Of a stretch of 64,000 nucleotides of DNA, positions 33,062-46,100 are shown piece after piece (position 1 is the stretch's first letter; every line of letters begins with the position of its first letter). A program made the translations under genes and the position numbers. Origin of the DNA: Cliona cf. orientalis (lineage: Eukaryota; Porifera; Demospongiae; Clionaida; Clionaidae); contig OZ005693.1 of the NCBI GenBank assembly GCA_963930775.1, positions 8,926,006 to 8,990,005 on the forward strand. The letters run 5' to 3'. Below the pieces are notes generated by a model. That model worked only from the letters and a program-made list of their open reading frames with translations. It ran no database searches and was not told the origin of the DNA.

Positions 33062-35596
33062 ATGGCTCATCGAATGCTTCAAGCTCAACAACGCGTATTT
33101 CGCTACCAAAGCTTCCACATCAACAAGAGCCAACCCCTTGGCCATGGCTCCTATGGAGCTGTCTACAAGGCCAAGTGTGACCAGCTGCCCTGTGCTGCTA
33201 AAGTCCTCCACCCAACAATCCTAGACCCCACAGACCCAGGAGCAGGCAAGATCATGGACAGGTTTCAACAGGAGTGTGCATTTTTGGAGAGAATCCGACA
33301 TCCAAACATTGTGCAGTACCTTGGCATGACTAGAGATCCTGAGTCCAGACTACCAGTGCTGCTGATGGAACTGCTTGATGAGAGTTTGACAAAGATGCTT
33401 GAACGCTCACATCAGTCACTAGCCTACAATATTCAAGTGGATATCTGCCATGATATTGCTTTGGCAGTCGCCTACCTCCACTCCAATGACATCATCCACC
33501 GAGACCTCTCCAGCAACAATGTGCTGATCATTGCTGGGAGAAGAGCTAAAGTGACCGACTTTGGCATGTCCAAGCTAGCTGGTGCAGCTCCAAGCATGAC
33601 CCCTCTCACCATGTGCCCTGGAACGCTGGCCTACATGCCTCCAGAAGCACTGAGGGAGCCACCAAGGTACACAAAGAAGCTGGACTGCTTCTCTGAGGGT
33701 GTGATCATGATACAAGTGTGCACCCGACTGTGGCCTGAGCCTGGACCTCGCACGCAGATAATCCAAGACTCCAGATATCCAATGGGAGTGGTAGAAGCCC
33801 CTGTTTCCGAAATGGAGAGGAGAAAGGATCACATTGATCTCATTGATCCAAGTCATGCTCTTTTACCTATTATTACTGACAGCTTGCAGTTTCAAGACAA
33901 GGACAGACCTTCAAGTGAGGAGCTGTGCCAGAGGCTGGCTGGTCTCAAGGAGACTGCAGAGTACAGAGAGAGTGTACAGCAGCAGCAGGATGAGATTCTA
34001 ACGAAAGATAATCAAATCACAGCACAAATGCAGCAGCTTCAAGAAAAAGACAGACTACTAGAGCATAGAGCAATTGAGAATGCCTCACTGACCCAACAGC
34101 TTCAACATAAGGACCATCAACTTCAAGAAAAAGACAGACTACTAGAGCATAGAGCAATTGAGAATGCATTGCTGGCCAAACAGATTCAAGACAAGAATTT
34201 GCAACTTGAACAACAGAACAGGAAACATCAAGAAGAGCTATCATCACAAGAGAGACAACTTCGAGAAGAGATTTCATCACAAGAGAAACAATTCCAAGAA
34301 GAGATTTCATCACGAGAGAGAAAACTTCAAAAATTACTGGAAGAACAGGAGCAGGTGACGGCAGAGATCCAGCAGACTAACCACTCTCCACAGAGACAGG
34401 TGGAACAACTGCAACAGCAGCTGAGTCTAAAGCCACCACAGCCACCTCCTCCTTCTCAAGCTAATGTTAAGTCATCACGAGAGAGACAACTTAAAAAATT
34501 ACTGGAAGAACAGGAGCAGATGACGGCAGAGATCCAGCAGACTAACCACTCTCCACAGAGACAGGCGGAACAACTGCAACAGCAGCTGAGTCAGCAAAGT
34601 CTAAAGCCACCACAGCCACCTCCTCCTTCTCAAGCTAACATTAAAGGAAGACAACTCCAGGAGAGAGAGTCAAGGAAACAATTACCAATACAACCACCTC
34701 TTCAAGTAGACCAGAAGCCACACCCACACAGAGTCAGAAAGATGACATTAAACTGGAGAGATGGAGGCAAGGCACCATTGGAGATGACTAGGGGAGCTGC
34801 TGTGGTGGATGGGGATGTGGCATACTTTCTTCATAGGTATAGTTGTATATGCTCCTATGATTCATGTAGCAAGATATGGAGAGAGCTTCCTAAGTGTCCC
34901 CATGTCTTCTGCAGTTTAGCCGTTGTTAATGGTCAACTCACGGCTATTGGTGGATACGTGTATTTAGCAAGTACAAACAAACTGCTCAGTCTGCAAACAG
35001 AATGGAAAGAGATCTTCCCACCCATGCCAACAAAACGGCCTATGGCAGTTGCAGTGACAACAAAAGAGTACCTCATAGTGGCTGGTGGGATCAGTGGAGG
35101 TGTAAACCTTACTACGGTAGAAGTGATGGATACAATAAGTCTAGTCTGGTCAACATTGGCCAGCCTCCCTCACCCCTACTGCACGATATCAGTGACCATC
35201 TGTGGAGACCAACTCTACATGCTGGGAGGAGTGGATAACAAAATAGAGACCAAGTCAGTACTGAGCTGCTCACTGACTGAACTATTACAATCATCACTGT
35301 CGTCATCGTCATCGTCAATTTGGCACAGAGTTGCTGATGCCCCAGCTTACCTCACCACCTGTACAGCTGTCAATGGAGAGCTACTGGCAGTTGGTGGACA
35401 CACTAAAGATGACAATCCTTCAGCTGCCATTCACAAGTACGACCCGACACCTAACTCCTGGGATCTCATCAGCAACATGCCAACTGCTAGATATGACTCT
35501 CTTGTTGCAGTCCTCCCAACCAATGAGATGATGGTTGTTGGTGGGAAGATTAACATTGTCACTGCCTCTGATAAAGTTGAAGTTGCTAAATTTTAG
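33062..35596 (+). CDS. Protein kinase-coiled coil-kelch protein 2
   Basis: Intronless, 844 residues from the ATG at 33062. An open frame extends upstream to 32912 but crosses the poly-G run, so I prefer the internal start that aligns with kinase 1. The kinase domain is nearly identical to kinase 1: glycine loop from G27, K47, HRD 146-148, DFG 166-168. The coiled coil is much longer because of in-frame internal duplications: a 'LQEKDRLLEHRAIENA' block occurs twice (near 34037 and 34129) and a block around EQEQ.TAEIQQTNHSPQRQ twice (near 34340 and 34500). A PPQPPPPSQA linker follows each of the latter. The kelch propeller fills the C-terminal third (LIVAGG, LYMLGG, LLAVGG, MMVVGG). Cytoplasmic, probably catalytically active. 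It ends about 0.5 kb from the convergent amylase gene. Confidence 0.9.
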   Translation: MAHRMLQAQQRVFRYQSFHINKSQPLGHGSYGAVYKAKCDQLPCAAKVLHPTILDPTDPGAGKIMDRFQQECAFLERIRHPNIVQYLGMTRDPESRLPVLLMELLDESLTKMLERSHQSLAYNIQVDICHDIALAVAYLHSNDIIHRDLSSNNVLIIAGRRAKVTDFGMSKLAGAAPSMTPLTMCPGTLAYMPPEALREPPRYTKKLDCFSEGVIMIQVCTRLWPEPGPRTQIIQDSRYPMGVVEAPVSEMERRKDHIDLIDPSHALLPIITDSLQFQDKDRPSSEELCQRLAGLKETAEYRESVQQQQDEILTKDNQITAQMQQLQEKDRLLEHRAIENASLTQQLQHKDHQLQEKDRLLEHRAIENALLAKQIQDKNLQLEQQNRKHQEELSSQERQLREEISSQEKQFQEEISSRERKLQKLLEEQEQVTAEIQQTNHSPQRQVEQLQQQLSLKPPQPPPPSQANVKSSRERQLKKLLEEQEQMTAEIQQTNHSPQRQAEQLQQQLSQQSLKPPQPPPPSQANIKGRQLQERESRKQLPIQPPLQVDQKPHPHRVRKMTLNWRDGGKAPLEMTRGAAVVDGDVAYFLHRYSCICSYDSCSKIWRELPKCPHVFCSLAVVNGQLTAIGGYVYLASTNKLLSLQTEWKEIFPPMPTKRPMAVAVTTKEYLIVAGGISGGVNLTTVEVMDTISLVWSTLASLPHPYCTISVTICGDQLYMLGGVDNKIETKSVLSCSLTELLQSSLSSSSSSIWHRVADAPAYLTTCTAVNGELLAVGGHTKDDNPSAAIHKYDPTPNSWDLISNMPTARYDSLVAVLPTNEMMVVGGKINIVTASDKVEVAKF

Positions 35597-36070
35597 CCTG
35601 TCCTAAACAGTGTGAACACTTATATACAATAGCTGAGCATAATATTATTATTATGTACAGTCATGCTTATTAGTACATGTATGCAATGTCCAGCATACTT
35701 GGGCAGCTAGCTATATGTGGCTAACTCAACAGTTATAAAGCTAGTCAAGAAACTGATCATCATGGTCATATTATAGCTAGTTTGACTACACTGAAAAGCT
35801 GGTGGTGGGGCTAAGAAGGTTGTCATGGTGATGGAGAATGCAATCTGACCCCAAGACACAAGTGGTTGATCTCCAGCTGTGGAGTGTTTCACATTTGTAG
35901 TTGAGAGGGCCTAGCTAGACAAGTAAACTCATTAATGACAAAGTCGCAGTGTCATAAAAGATTGCATAAATAAACACACAGGTAGCTATAACGTATGATA
36001 CACACAAATGGCACAGTGCACTATAATATGTTGATAGCTGAATTAAAAAGGTGATGAATCAGCTAGATAG
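35597..36070. other. Convergent 3' intergenic region
   Basis: This lies between the ends of kinase 2 (+) and the amylase gene (-). It is AT-rich, with no gene seen. It must hold both 3' UTRs. Confidence 0.55.
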
Positions 36071-39000
36071 CTATAAGACATCATTGGCCCAGTGGTCCAG
36101 TTCGAGTGAGGACGCTGGTGAATACACTACTGGCATTCCATTACGAATATTGATGGTGAACCTGCCACCATTAACAGTCACTTTGTCACTGGAATTCAGC
36201 ACATTCACAAGAGCTACAGGGAATAATAACAACTTGTAATACTTGTAATTGGTATACAAGATTTGTACATATCAAAGTACAAGTATACTATCAAATTAGA
36301 GTATGTAACATTAATCAAAATTGAATTTCTAGACTACAGTGCTGTAGGACATTGTGGTCAATAATGTATGCATGGTTAACCTACTAATATATTATTATAA
36401 TAATTATTATTATCATATTCCCCACCCATCCTGATTATAATAATACCACCGAATGTAGCTTACTTGTGCCGTCACTGTAGGGATGATAAGTGATGGTTCG
36501 AGAGAGCGACTGTCCTCCACCAACATTGGTAGTCCCCACAAACACCTAAGCATGGAAGAGCAGAGTAGATCGATGATCAATTATTATTAGCATACTGCCA
36601 GGTAAACTACAACATATTGTACATTGCCTGCATGCTAGACATTGAATATGACTTGTAGAGAAATAATTTTCTACATATACCATTTTTGGTTTAGGCTTTT
36701 CAATGCATTTACGACTCCGCCCTAGAAATATGGACCCTCATGATTAGCTGAATAATTGATAGGACCTATATAGCTAGACAAGTAAACTCACATTTCCACG
36801 ACTGAAGGCATAGAACTGATCATCGACGTATCTCTGAATCTGCTTGCTCTTATATAGGCTGGAGCCCATGGACGTTCTAAAGTTGGTCAGGGTGCTGATG
36901 AACTTGTAGAGATCGCTGCCTGTGTTGTAGTTTGGCCAGAGCGTCTCCCGGTTGTTGGGGTCATTGCCGCCATGGTAACCTTGCTCAGTACCATAGTAGA
37001 TGATTGGAATACCCTGCCATGGAAAAAGAGGCAGAAAGGACTTTATTCCAATGACATTATGCACTCACAATTAAAGTCACTACTATAGAATCACCAATTA
37101 TTATGATCAGATGGTAGAATTGGAAGAACATCAAAATCAAATGGGATGGCCTGGGTAGGAGGCTAGCGGCCAACCATAATTGTACATAATTCTGCTGACA
37201 TAATATACCAGTCACATGCACTAGTTGCATATTGCACATGCATCAGCTGGTGCTATCTATATAGTCAAGACTACAGTTGCATGGTTTGTAAGATAAAGCA
37301 GTGGCTGTTTGCATGTGGGTACTGGTGTAGTTTACAGGCTTCCACAAGCCAGATGCTTGTCTGTAGTATAGTATTATTGTGAAAATTATCCAGGAAACAG
37401 TAACTTAATTGCTTTATCGTAGTACCTACCTCAGCAAAAATAATATTATAAGCCAAGGCCCATGCAAGCTGAAAGCTGCACTCCGGTCCACCACCCCTGC
37501 CCCCAAACTCCAGTAACTTACTTGCTTTAATTTTTTTTAATGTATTACCATTATGAGTACCTACCTCAGCAAAAATGATGTAAGCCAAGCCATTCTTTAG
37601 TGTAGTAGAGTCTCCATTGTCAGATAAAAATCGAGGGTTGTCATGATTGTCCAAAAAGTTTCCCAATATGGACGTATCCGGAAACACTGAATTCTGCGAG
37701 ACACCGTTGTGAATATTCCTCATACTCTGTTTGTGTTGAAATGCATTTAGGAGCTTGTAGTACATCGGATAGTTGAGCGTAGCCGCGAGGGAGCCTTGAT
37801 AGCCGGCCACATACTTGGGATTACCATTGAATACTTCGCCGATAGAGAATACGCCCGCAGATTGAGTGTATTCGGACCAAAACTGCTTAGGCACCTCCGG
37901 AGATGTGTCAACTCGAATTCCATCAAAGCCGTAGGTGGACACTGTATTGTGGATCCAGTTTTTGAGGGTGGATCGAACAAAGGAGTTGGATTGGTCCAAG
38001 TCTGGGAGGTTGGACAGACGACATGTTTCAACCTGATCAACAATAATAATATTATTATTATAATAAATCATTAGTGCAGCGATTAAGGATACGTACCCTT
38101 AGTCTATTAAGAGTAACCCACCCCTAGTTCTCAAGGCTAGGTACCTATATTATTAAGTGGCTCTGCATGCCTTTAGCAGGGATTAGGTTTGCCTAAGCAG
38201 GCAATGGGAAGGTTAGCCCTTACATTTAGGATTGGTAGTGGAAGATGAACCAACTAAAGTTTCATGCATAATAATATTATGTTAATACGTCATAATTATT
38301 AAGTACATGGATGCATGTACATAATATGTATGTACATTGTATGTATCCTTAATTTTATGTAATCTATCACATGTTAGGCTATAGGATAGCAGTTGTACGC
38401 ATCATACGTGAGGTCATGTGATGTACAGTTTGGCTTCAAATTTGTCACTTGATAATACCCCATTACTCTTAATGGAAACGGTTGTGTAAACTTCATAGTT
38501 ACATCGACCTCTGACTATAATAATACTGATCTTGAAAGCAAAGTGCAAAATCGTTTGCAATATCAAACTCGCCTGATGTTGTGATAGGCTGTAGGTATCA
38601 AGTATTCGTGAGTGACTTCATATTTCCAATATTATAGTAGTAGCCATAATCAGTGAAGGAATAAAGATAACTAAAATTAATGGGGGGCTGGTATATTATA
38701 TTCAAACCACGAGTGCTTAGGTGGGCTGATTTTTAGAGCAAGTAATAATATTGTACTCACAAAAATACATGATGGAACATGAAAATTGCAGTTCAGATCC
38801 AGGTGGTGGGTGCACTGATATGCATTAGAGAGGCACCTTAATTAGAGATTAGCACGGCTACGACATTAGATCCATAGCTTAGCCATCTCAATCGTGTCTG
38901 CCGAGATAGCTCAGTTGGGAGAGCGTTAGACTGAAGATCTAAAGGTCCCTGGTTCGATCCCGGGTCTCGGCATTGTTTTTGTCATTAATATATTATTACT

Positions 39001-39966
39001 TTTTTTTTCAATATACCTGGTTTTGATTCGTGAAGTCGGTGATGAGGCAGTAGGGATGATAGTGCTCCTTTTGGTCAAAGGGGGAGAAATAGGTGAAGTT
39101 AGACCAGTCACCATTGGCCTGGTTGCCCATGTGATTGCCAACACTGTAATTATAAATGAGAGGAAATGGGAAGTAAATTCTTCAAATTCCACGTGGCCAA
39201 TGGATGATGTATATCTGGAAAAAAATCCCCAATATCCTGCAGCTGTGGACATGTGGACATACTAAATCTTGCCATAGGCCACCATGCATAAGCTTACATA
39301 TGAAAGTGTGCAAGAATTATGAAGATAAGGCGGTGAAATGTAATGGAAAAATTGAATATTAATGCACAAAATTTATGCAGTAAGCCCAGCTATACACAGA
39401 TTTTGCAACATTGCTACCGCACCAGCCCCTCCCCTTTCCGCTGATTATCAGCTGTTGCCTAACACGCATCCTCGAGCTAAATGACATGCATGTACAGATG
39501 AGTAATCCCTTACACGTCCAGCATGACCCAGATCCCTCGACTGTGACAGGCTGACACTAGCTTCTTCAGGTCGCTCGATGAGCCAAAATTCGGGTTGATA
39601 TTGTTGAGGTCCTTCTGCCAGTAGCCGTGGAATCCCTTGTCCGTCTGCTCGGGGATCGGCGAGATCCATATCGCGTTCACCCCGAGGCCTTCGATGTAGT
39701 CTAGCTTGTCGATAATGCCCTGAAACGTTCCCCCGCAGTAGTCCCTGATGTCTGAACACGGTGAAGAGTCGCCGCCCGACCTAGCAAAGCGATCAGTCAA
39801 TACCTGTGGACAATTATCGCGATAATTATCGTGATAATCGGCGCAAATTTAGTCATACCTGGTAGATTACTCTTGATTTCCAGTCATCTGCCGATTTTGC
39901 GCTCACTGGCGATCCCAGAATGACGGCCAGGCAGGCTAACATTGAGAATATAGCTCGAGCGTACAT
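36071..39966 (-). CDS. Secreted alpha-amylase, GH13
   Basis: The seven exons are 39859-39966, 39514-39803, 39017-39143, 37565-38032, 36792-37016, 36464-36545 and 36071-36213, in frame with GT-AG sites. A signal peptide is encoded by exon 1 (MLACLAVILGSPVSA). All four GH13 regions are present: MLDVVGNHMG (region I), GFDGIRVDTS with the nucleophile Asp (II), FSIGEVFNG with the acid/base Glu (III) and FLDNHDNPRF with the third Asp (IV). The C-terminal part is a beta domain without a starch-binding module. It should hydrolyse internal alpha-1,4 links in starch or glycogen outside the cell. The sequence is closer in feel to fungal/protist Taka-type amylases than to vertebrate pancreatic ones; a tree would be needed to say so firmly. 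Two relics of exon 5 lie at 10191 and 22637. Upstream EEA1 is in the same direction, 226 bp away. Confidence 0.92.
38900..38972 (+). tRNA. tRNA-Phe (GAA)
   Basis: 73 nt that fold as a standard cloverleaf. The acceptor stem is GCCGAGA/TCTCGGC with discriminator A, the D-loop lies in TAGCTCAGTTGGGAGAGC, the anticodon loop is CTGAAGA (anticodon GAA) and the T-arm contains GGTTCGATCC. There is no intron and no encoded CCA. A and B boxes match the pol III consensus. It sits in intron 3 of the amylase gene on the opposite strand, with T-rich sequence downstream (39001 onward) that can end pol III transcription. Confidence 0.95.
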
Positions 39967-40030
39967 TATCTTTCTCTCTTAGTATAGTGAATGCGCGCGG
40001 TGGACGTGCTGATCGATGCGGGCAATTCCG

Positions 40031-40038
40031 CTTTTATA
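40031..40038 (-). promoter_or_regulatory. TATA box of the amylase gene
   Basis: On the minus strand this reads TATAAAAG in a GC-rich setting (CGC before, CGG after), 65 bp upstream of the amylase ATG. The gap between amylase and EEA1 is only 226 bp, so the promoter must lie here. Confidence 0.65.
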
Positions 40039-40191
40039 GCGCAACGCAACCGGTATGGGGGTGTGGTTTTTTGATAGATAATGAAAATAAATGTAAGGCT
40101 GTTTCATAGCAAAAAGGGAAACTTCGTTACAGTAGCCGTTAAAAAAAAACAACAACACAAAATAACAAAAATATTATCCTATTAACTTTGT

Positions 40192-43100
40192 TTATTTAGT
40201 GACTTCGGTGAAGCAAGTGTCACAGACTCTAACTGGTTTCTTTGAAGAGGGAAGCCTAGCTTGTTTGGAGGTGCACGACTGGCAGAAAATTTGCCTGCAA
40301 GGGAGAACAATCATAAAAAGTAAATGTCAATAGTCAGCAAAGTAAGAAAAATATAGATTTCTTACCCACAGCGACGACAGTGATGCTGTGTGGAGGGACA
40401 CCGACGTTAGTGTGTGAGTGCAAGAAAAGAAAACACAATGTCATTGTTACAACAATAGTACGATCGTGAGACTTTAAACCATTAAGAGCCCAAGGTGGCT
40501 CAATACAGCAGATTCGTTCATTCATGGCCAAAATAACACAAAATTCAATAATATGCAGTGGAACCCCTCTATAGTGGGCACCACTGGGGAAGAGGTTTTG
40601 GCCATTATGGAAGGGTGACCTTATCTTATAGGGTTTTCCCCGCATGGCAATGCAGTTGGGATCAAAGCTAGTGGCCGTTAAGAGGCATAGGCGGCGGAAC
40701 AGGGGGGGCAGGGGGGGCACTCGCCCCCCCACTTTCAGAGACGGGGGGGCAGTGCCCCCCCAAAATCCAAGCCAGTGATATCATAAAGTAGCTACTTTTC
40801 ACAACAAATAATATACCAAAATACCTACAAAAGCTGCCTAGAATAGCTTCGAGAATCGATCACAGTGCACATTTTCCACCATTTCTTTGTTTCTGACAGT
40901 AGCAGCACCACCGATCGACACGAGTGACCTTTGAACTTCAATTAAGGGGGCGTGTCCCCAAAATTTTCGCGCGCGCTTTGCGCGCAATTGTTAATGTTTG
41001 CCCCCCCAGTCAAAGCTTCCTTCCGCCGCCTATGACTGAGGGACTCCTCTGTATAGCCAATAATCATTATAAGGCCTTGGATTTCTAGAAGAAGGGACCT
41101 CTGGCAATAACTATAGAATCAACTTCTTTCTCACCTTTCTTGTGCTGACAGTGAAGTTCCTCCTGCATCCGGTGCAGGCAATGACGTCTTTGTCCTTGTC
41201 CCACTTCCTCTCGGTCATCCGTGAGTGGATCAGCTGGAGGGTCTGAAACTCCGACCCCAGCTCCTGCATGGCTCCCTGCAGCTCCTTGACCTGCTGCTGC
41301 AGTCGGCCGTTCTCCTTCACCAACTTCTGCTTTTGCTCTTCTTCACTCACAAACCTGCAAGGAAAGTGCATCAAGATCCATTATGGTTTGGTGTATGCAA
41401 TAATAATATTATTATCATTGATGGTCTAATTTCTAGTCAAGTCAGGCCAAAATTTAATTATGGATCCAGTAATTGCAATGGATGTTTCCGTAATGTACAT
41501 GTACTATAATGCACACACACACACACACACACACACACTTAAGTTTGTGAATCTACTGACAAAGAAAGTAAATACCTATAGTGCATGGAAAATTAACTGT
41601 CAATAACCAATTCTGCTCTCAACACCCATCTATAGCTACATGTATCTGCTCTTTCATCCAATCAATGAATGGCAATGGCCTAAAGTCTAGGGGTGCATTA
41701 AAGAGCCACTGAGGTGCCTAGTCTTATTACTGAAGAATAGACTTTAAGACCTATTACACAATAATTATGTCTAGGTCACAGCCATATGACTCAGTCAGGA
41801 TCCAATTGGCTAGCAGAAACAGAATCCACCACCAAGAGGGCACCAAATGAATGACTCCTGGGCTTCTAGATCACATACCCCATATATGTAAATTTATTAT
41901 CATTGGCCGAATTTTAGGGTACCCACTGTGGGCACATGCATGCACATGTACAAGTAAATGTACGTGAACACATTAATAAGGACTGTAGTAGGGAACTCAC
42001 TTTTCCAGCAGTGCCCTGTGTTCATCTCGCAGGGAGCTCTCCTTCTCTGACACGTCTGTGCATGCGTACAGAAATAACCAAATTACATACTGAATATGGA
42101 AACACAATGAGTATCATAGGACGTGTACGTTACATCATAGCATATCACATGCTCAGTGTGTACATGGCACAGGGCCATGGTATTTTGAACTTCCTGGTCA
42201 TGTGCACACACACCCCACACACACCTTCCACAGGTACACACATAAACAAGTACTGTACATACCAACAATGATAACAGAAGCCAACAAAGAACACCCTCCA
42301 CACTCGCTCAAAATGTAGAGGTTTGCAGTTTGGTTAGTTAAGGCATTGTGTGTGGTGGATCAGCACAATAATTCCTTTACACATGGTCTAAATGTATCCA
42401 TATTAATGGTCTCTCTCCCTCACCTTCCCTCCCTTTCCCACCACTCTCTCCTCCCCTTCTTCCTCCCTCCTCCTCTCTACCTCCTTCCCTCCTCTCTCTC
42501 ACTCTCTTCCCCACTTCCCCTCTTTCTCTCTCTCTCTCACACATATCACCCCTATACCTGCTAGCTGTGCTGTTTGTTCCTTGACTGTTGCCTCAGCTGT
42601 GTTGATTCTCTTCCTCTCTCTCCCTCTCCTTCTCTCCTCTCCTCTCTCTCCCTCTCTCTTTCTCTCTCTCTCACATACAATGTACACACATCACTCTCTA
42701 CCTGTTAGCTGTGCTGTTTGTTCCTTGAGTGTGGCCTCAGCTGTGTTGATTCTCTTCTTATAGCTCTCGACCTGCTGCCTGAGTCCGGAGAGGTTAGAGC
42801 TGAGTGCTGTCAGCTCCATGTGATGCTGCTGGGCACTCTTCTCCTTCTGGTCAGTCAGGGTTTGGTAGGATGACTGTGCTGCAGCCTGGGAGAACAAAAA
42901 CATAGCAAGGATCATCCGTACATGTATGAATGAATGTGAAATCTCCAATTATCATGTGTGTATGGTAGCTTATTATATAATGTGTGTACACGTACATGTA
43001 TAATGCATACATACATGTAATATCCATAATATTATTACATGTATATTGGCAAGGGCTTATAGACCCTATAAGCCCTTGATATTGGGCATTAAAATTTTAT

Positions 43101-46100
43101 ACATGTTGATTTTGGAACAATGTACTGTGAAATTAGGAGGGTTGATCGATTGTATATTTTGGGATGTAAATTAAATTAATCACTACTAGTTAACGTTTGG
43201 GGAGGGGAGGTAAATTTGTCTTCATCTAATTATTTTTTTTCCATGCGTAGTATTAGATTAAGTACGGTACTGCTAATGTTCAGGGAAGGGAGGCAAAAAT
43301 TAATTGTCTTCATGTAACCCCCCTCTCATCTCACCAGGTCATCCCTGAGTGTAGCCATCTCCCTGGTCAGCTTGTTTCTCTCCTCCTCCCTCTCCTCCAT
43401 CAGTCTGTCCATCTCTCCCCGCGCCTTACCCACGTCAAGCTTAGCCTCACGGACTGCCTGTTTCTGCTCAGTCAGCAGTTTTTGAAGCTCCTCCTTCTCG
43501 TAGTCGAACTTGAGCCTCTCTGTGGATAGCTGAGTGTCCTTGTCCTTCACCTCCTGGTGGAGTCGGTCCACCTCAATCTCACATGACTCTCTGGATAGAG
43601 GGGGAAAGAGTATATTATGTTTATATGTTTATCGATAGAAAATAAAGTATAGATGATTCAAAGCTTTGCAGGGTTGGTTGAGGGGACTACATACATGTAG
43701 TTGGTGGTGACCAAAACTTGTACATAATTGAAATCTAGACACAGTGCTATAGAGTGTTGTGGTCAATAGTGTGTGCATGAGTAAATTTTCAAGTCTGGTT
43801 CAGGACCAAACCATGAGTTAACCTAATTACTTGATGTCTCCATTGTATAGATGCACATGCACAAAGAGTGCCTCAAGCTACTACATCATATCTGCTATAA
43901 TAAGGACCTACTACATGTACATGTAGATCATGCAGGCCATGTGAAATATGAATATTATTAACAATCAATTGTTTACACAGTTAAGCTACATATGTAGCTC
44001 ACTTTGCCTTGGTGACTTCAGCGATGGTCTCCTTCAACTTGTGCACGTTCTCTTGCAGTGTGACCTGCATGTGTAAAACATCACTCACTCACTCGATCAA
44101 TAGTAGTACACACAACTACTACATGTACATGTACATGTACATGTATGTACACAACCTACAATGGTAGTTGACACACTGATTGTTCTACACTATTGCTAGG
44201 GAAGATACCCTTTTCACTAATTAATAATAAATGCTAGCTTGATGCTTTGAAGGCTAAATTATACACCAGTGTTTTCCCCATACCATAAGTGCATAAAATA
44301 ACTCTAAGGCCTCCTGTGAACAATTCTTTTTGATCTTCAAGAAGGTGGAGCCTAAAAGCTTTGATGTGGCTTTTAACTTCTCCTCCCAATACACCTTCCC
44401 ATTATGCCTCAACAGAGAACTTAGTCTACTCAATCTACAATTTGCATGCATGTACCTTCTCCGTGTGGAGTAGGTCGTTCTTCTCCCTGGCAGAGCTCAG
44501 TCGCTGATTCAGCTGAACAATCTCAGCATTGGTAGTTGACTTCACCTGCAAGTGTATAATATGCGAGTGTGTTCATTTTGAGTATATGATCGCCTAGCAA
44601 TCAAAGTTATAAATGGGTTATGTAGCACTGGGCTGGGGAAAGTGAATATTATAAGTTATATTCATAAATAATATTCCTAACCACTCACTCTCTCCATCTC
44701 CTCCTTGGTCTGTGCTAGCTGCTGTTCAGTCGTCTTGACCTTCTCCTTGGAAGCAGCTATGTCATTCTCAGCTTGATCCAACTGAGCATTCAGATCCTAG
44801 CAACACAAGATACATGTATTATGCAATATGCAGTACCAAAAGTATGAATAGCACGATATACTCACTACAAAGTCTCTCCTTGCTCCGTCGACCTCATTCT
44901 CCATCGCTTCGTTCTTCTCCTTCTCATGCTGAAGCACAAAAGAAAACGTAGGCCAAATTTGTGAGTTTATACATGTAGGTAAATACTATGGACACTATGG
45001 AATGAAAGTATGCAACATGTGTGCTAGTAGGTATCGATATGCTTATAGTAATGTGTACATGTATCTATGTTATTGTACTGGGTTGTGTACATGCATGTAT
45101 ACCTCCAGCTGTTGGTTTGTTTCTTGAATCAGCTCTTCATATTTGCCACATTTTTGCTCAAATTCTCTCTGCCCTTTCTGTAGCGAGACACCAAATAATG
45201 TACAGGGGTACATAATAGTAATTTATACATACATGTATATACATGCACAACATTAATAACTAACCACGATGTCTGTCTGTAGAGCCTGGACCATCTCCTC
45301 CTTCAGCTCCAATTTGTTCTCTGATGAGGTAAGCTGCTCCATCTGAAAATTAAAAAAATGATGAGAGATACTGTACTTTTCAAGAATAATTTGGGCAGGG
45401 CTTATTATATGACCACATCAAAGCATTTTTACTCATACCATTCCCACATTAAAGAAATATTTTGCTGGGCCGATATGCCTTATGTACAGTACATATACAT
45501 GTACATGCATGTTGGTGGGAGCACTGAGAAATCACGAATGTATCATGCATACATAGTATATTATGTAAGTTGGATACCTTTTCTTGTAGGGAATTTGAGA
45601 GTGAGTTGACTTCAGCCTCCAGTGACTTAGCCTTTGAGGTCTCAGCCTGCAAGATTATGATAATATAACGGAATTAAATGACACGGGTATCACGGTAAGT
45701 ACTTCAACCAACTGACCTTCAGCTGTTCTTCGAGCTGTTCTGATCTTTTCTTAAGAGCACCAACCTGCAATAATATTATAGCAACATAAAATATATGCAC
45801 ATGAAGATCGTCGATTTGATGTACATTATTTTATGAATGATGGAGCATACTAATCCTAAGCACCTCTATTTTGGAGATTATCTGATTTAAGCTTGACGAG
45901 GTGCTCTCATTTCAGGAGGATATAATATACCTTTAGCCACTCCCATGTTTTCAACATTGCACACATTGAAAACGTGGAGTGGCCTGGGGACGACGCTATC
46001 TCGTTAGTGGTTGTACAGTAGAGTGGCCATGATAGTTTACCTCTTCCAGAAGCTTGGCTTCGTTTGTCACCTTCTTCTCCAGCTGCTGACGAGAAACGTC

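Noticed and set aside
42556-42616. Extra EEA1 exon
   Set aside because: Adding it to the chain breaks the reading frame with an early stop. The model without it is in frame to the end, so it is better seen as a duplicated exon tail.
42346-42763. Frames rich in Leu/Ser/Pro
   Set aside because: They are translations of the pyrimidine tract in an EEA1 intron.
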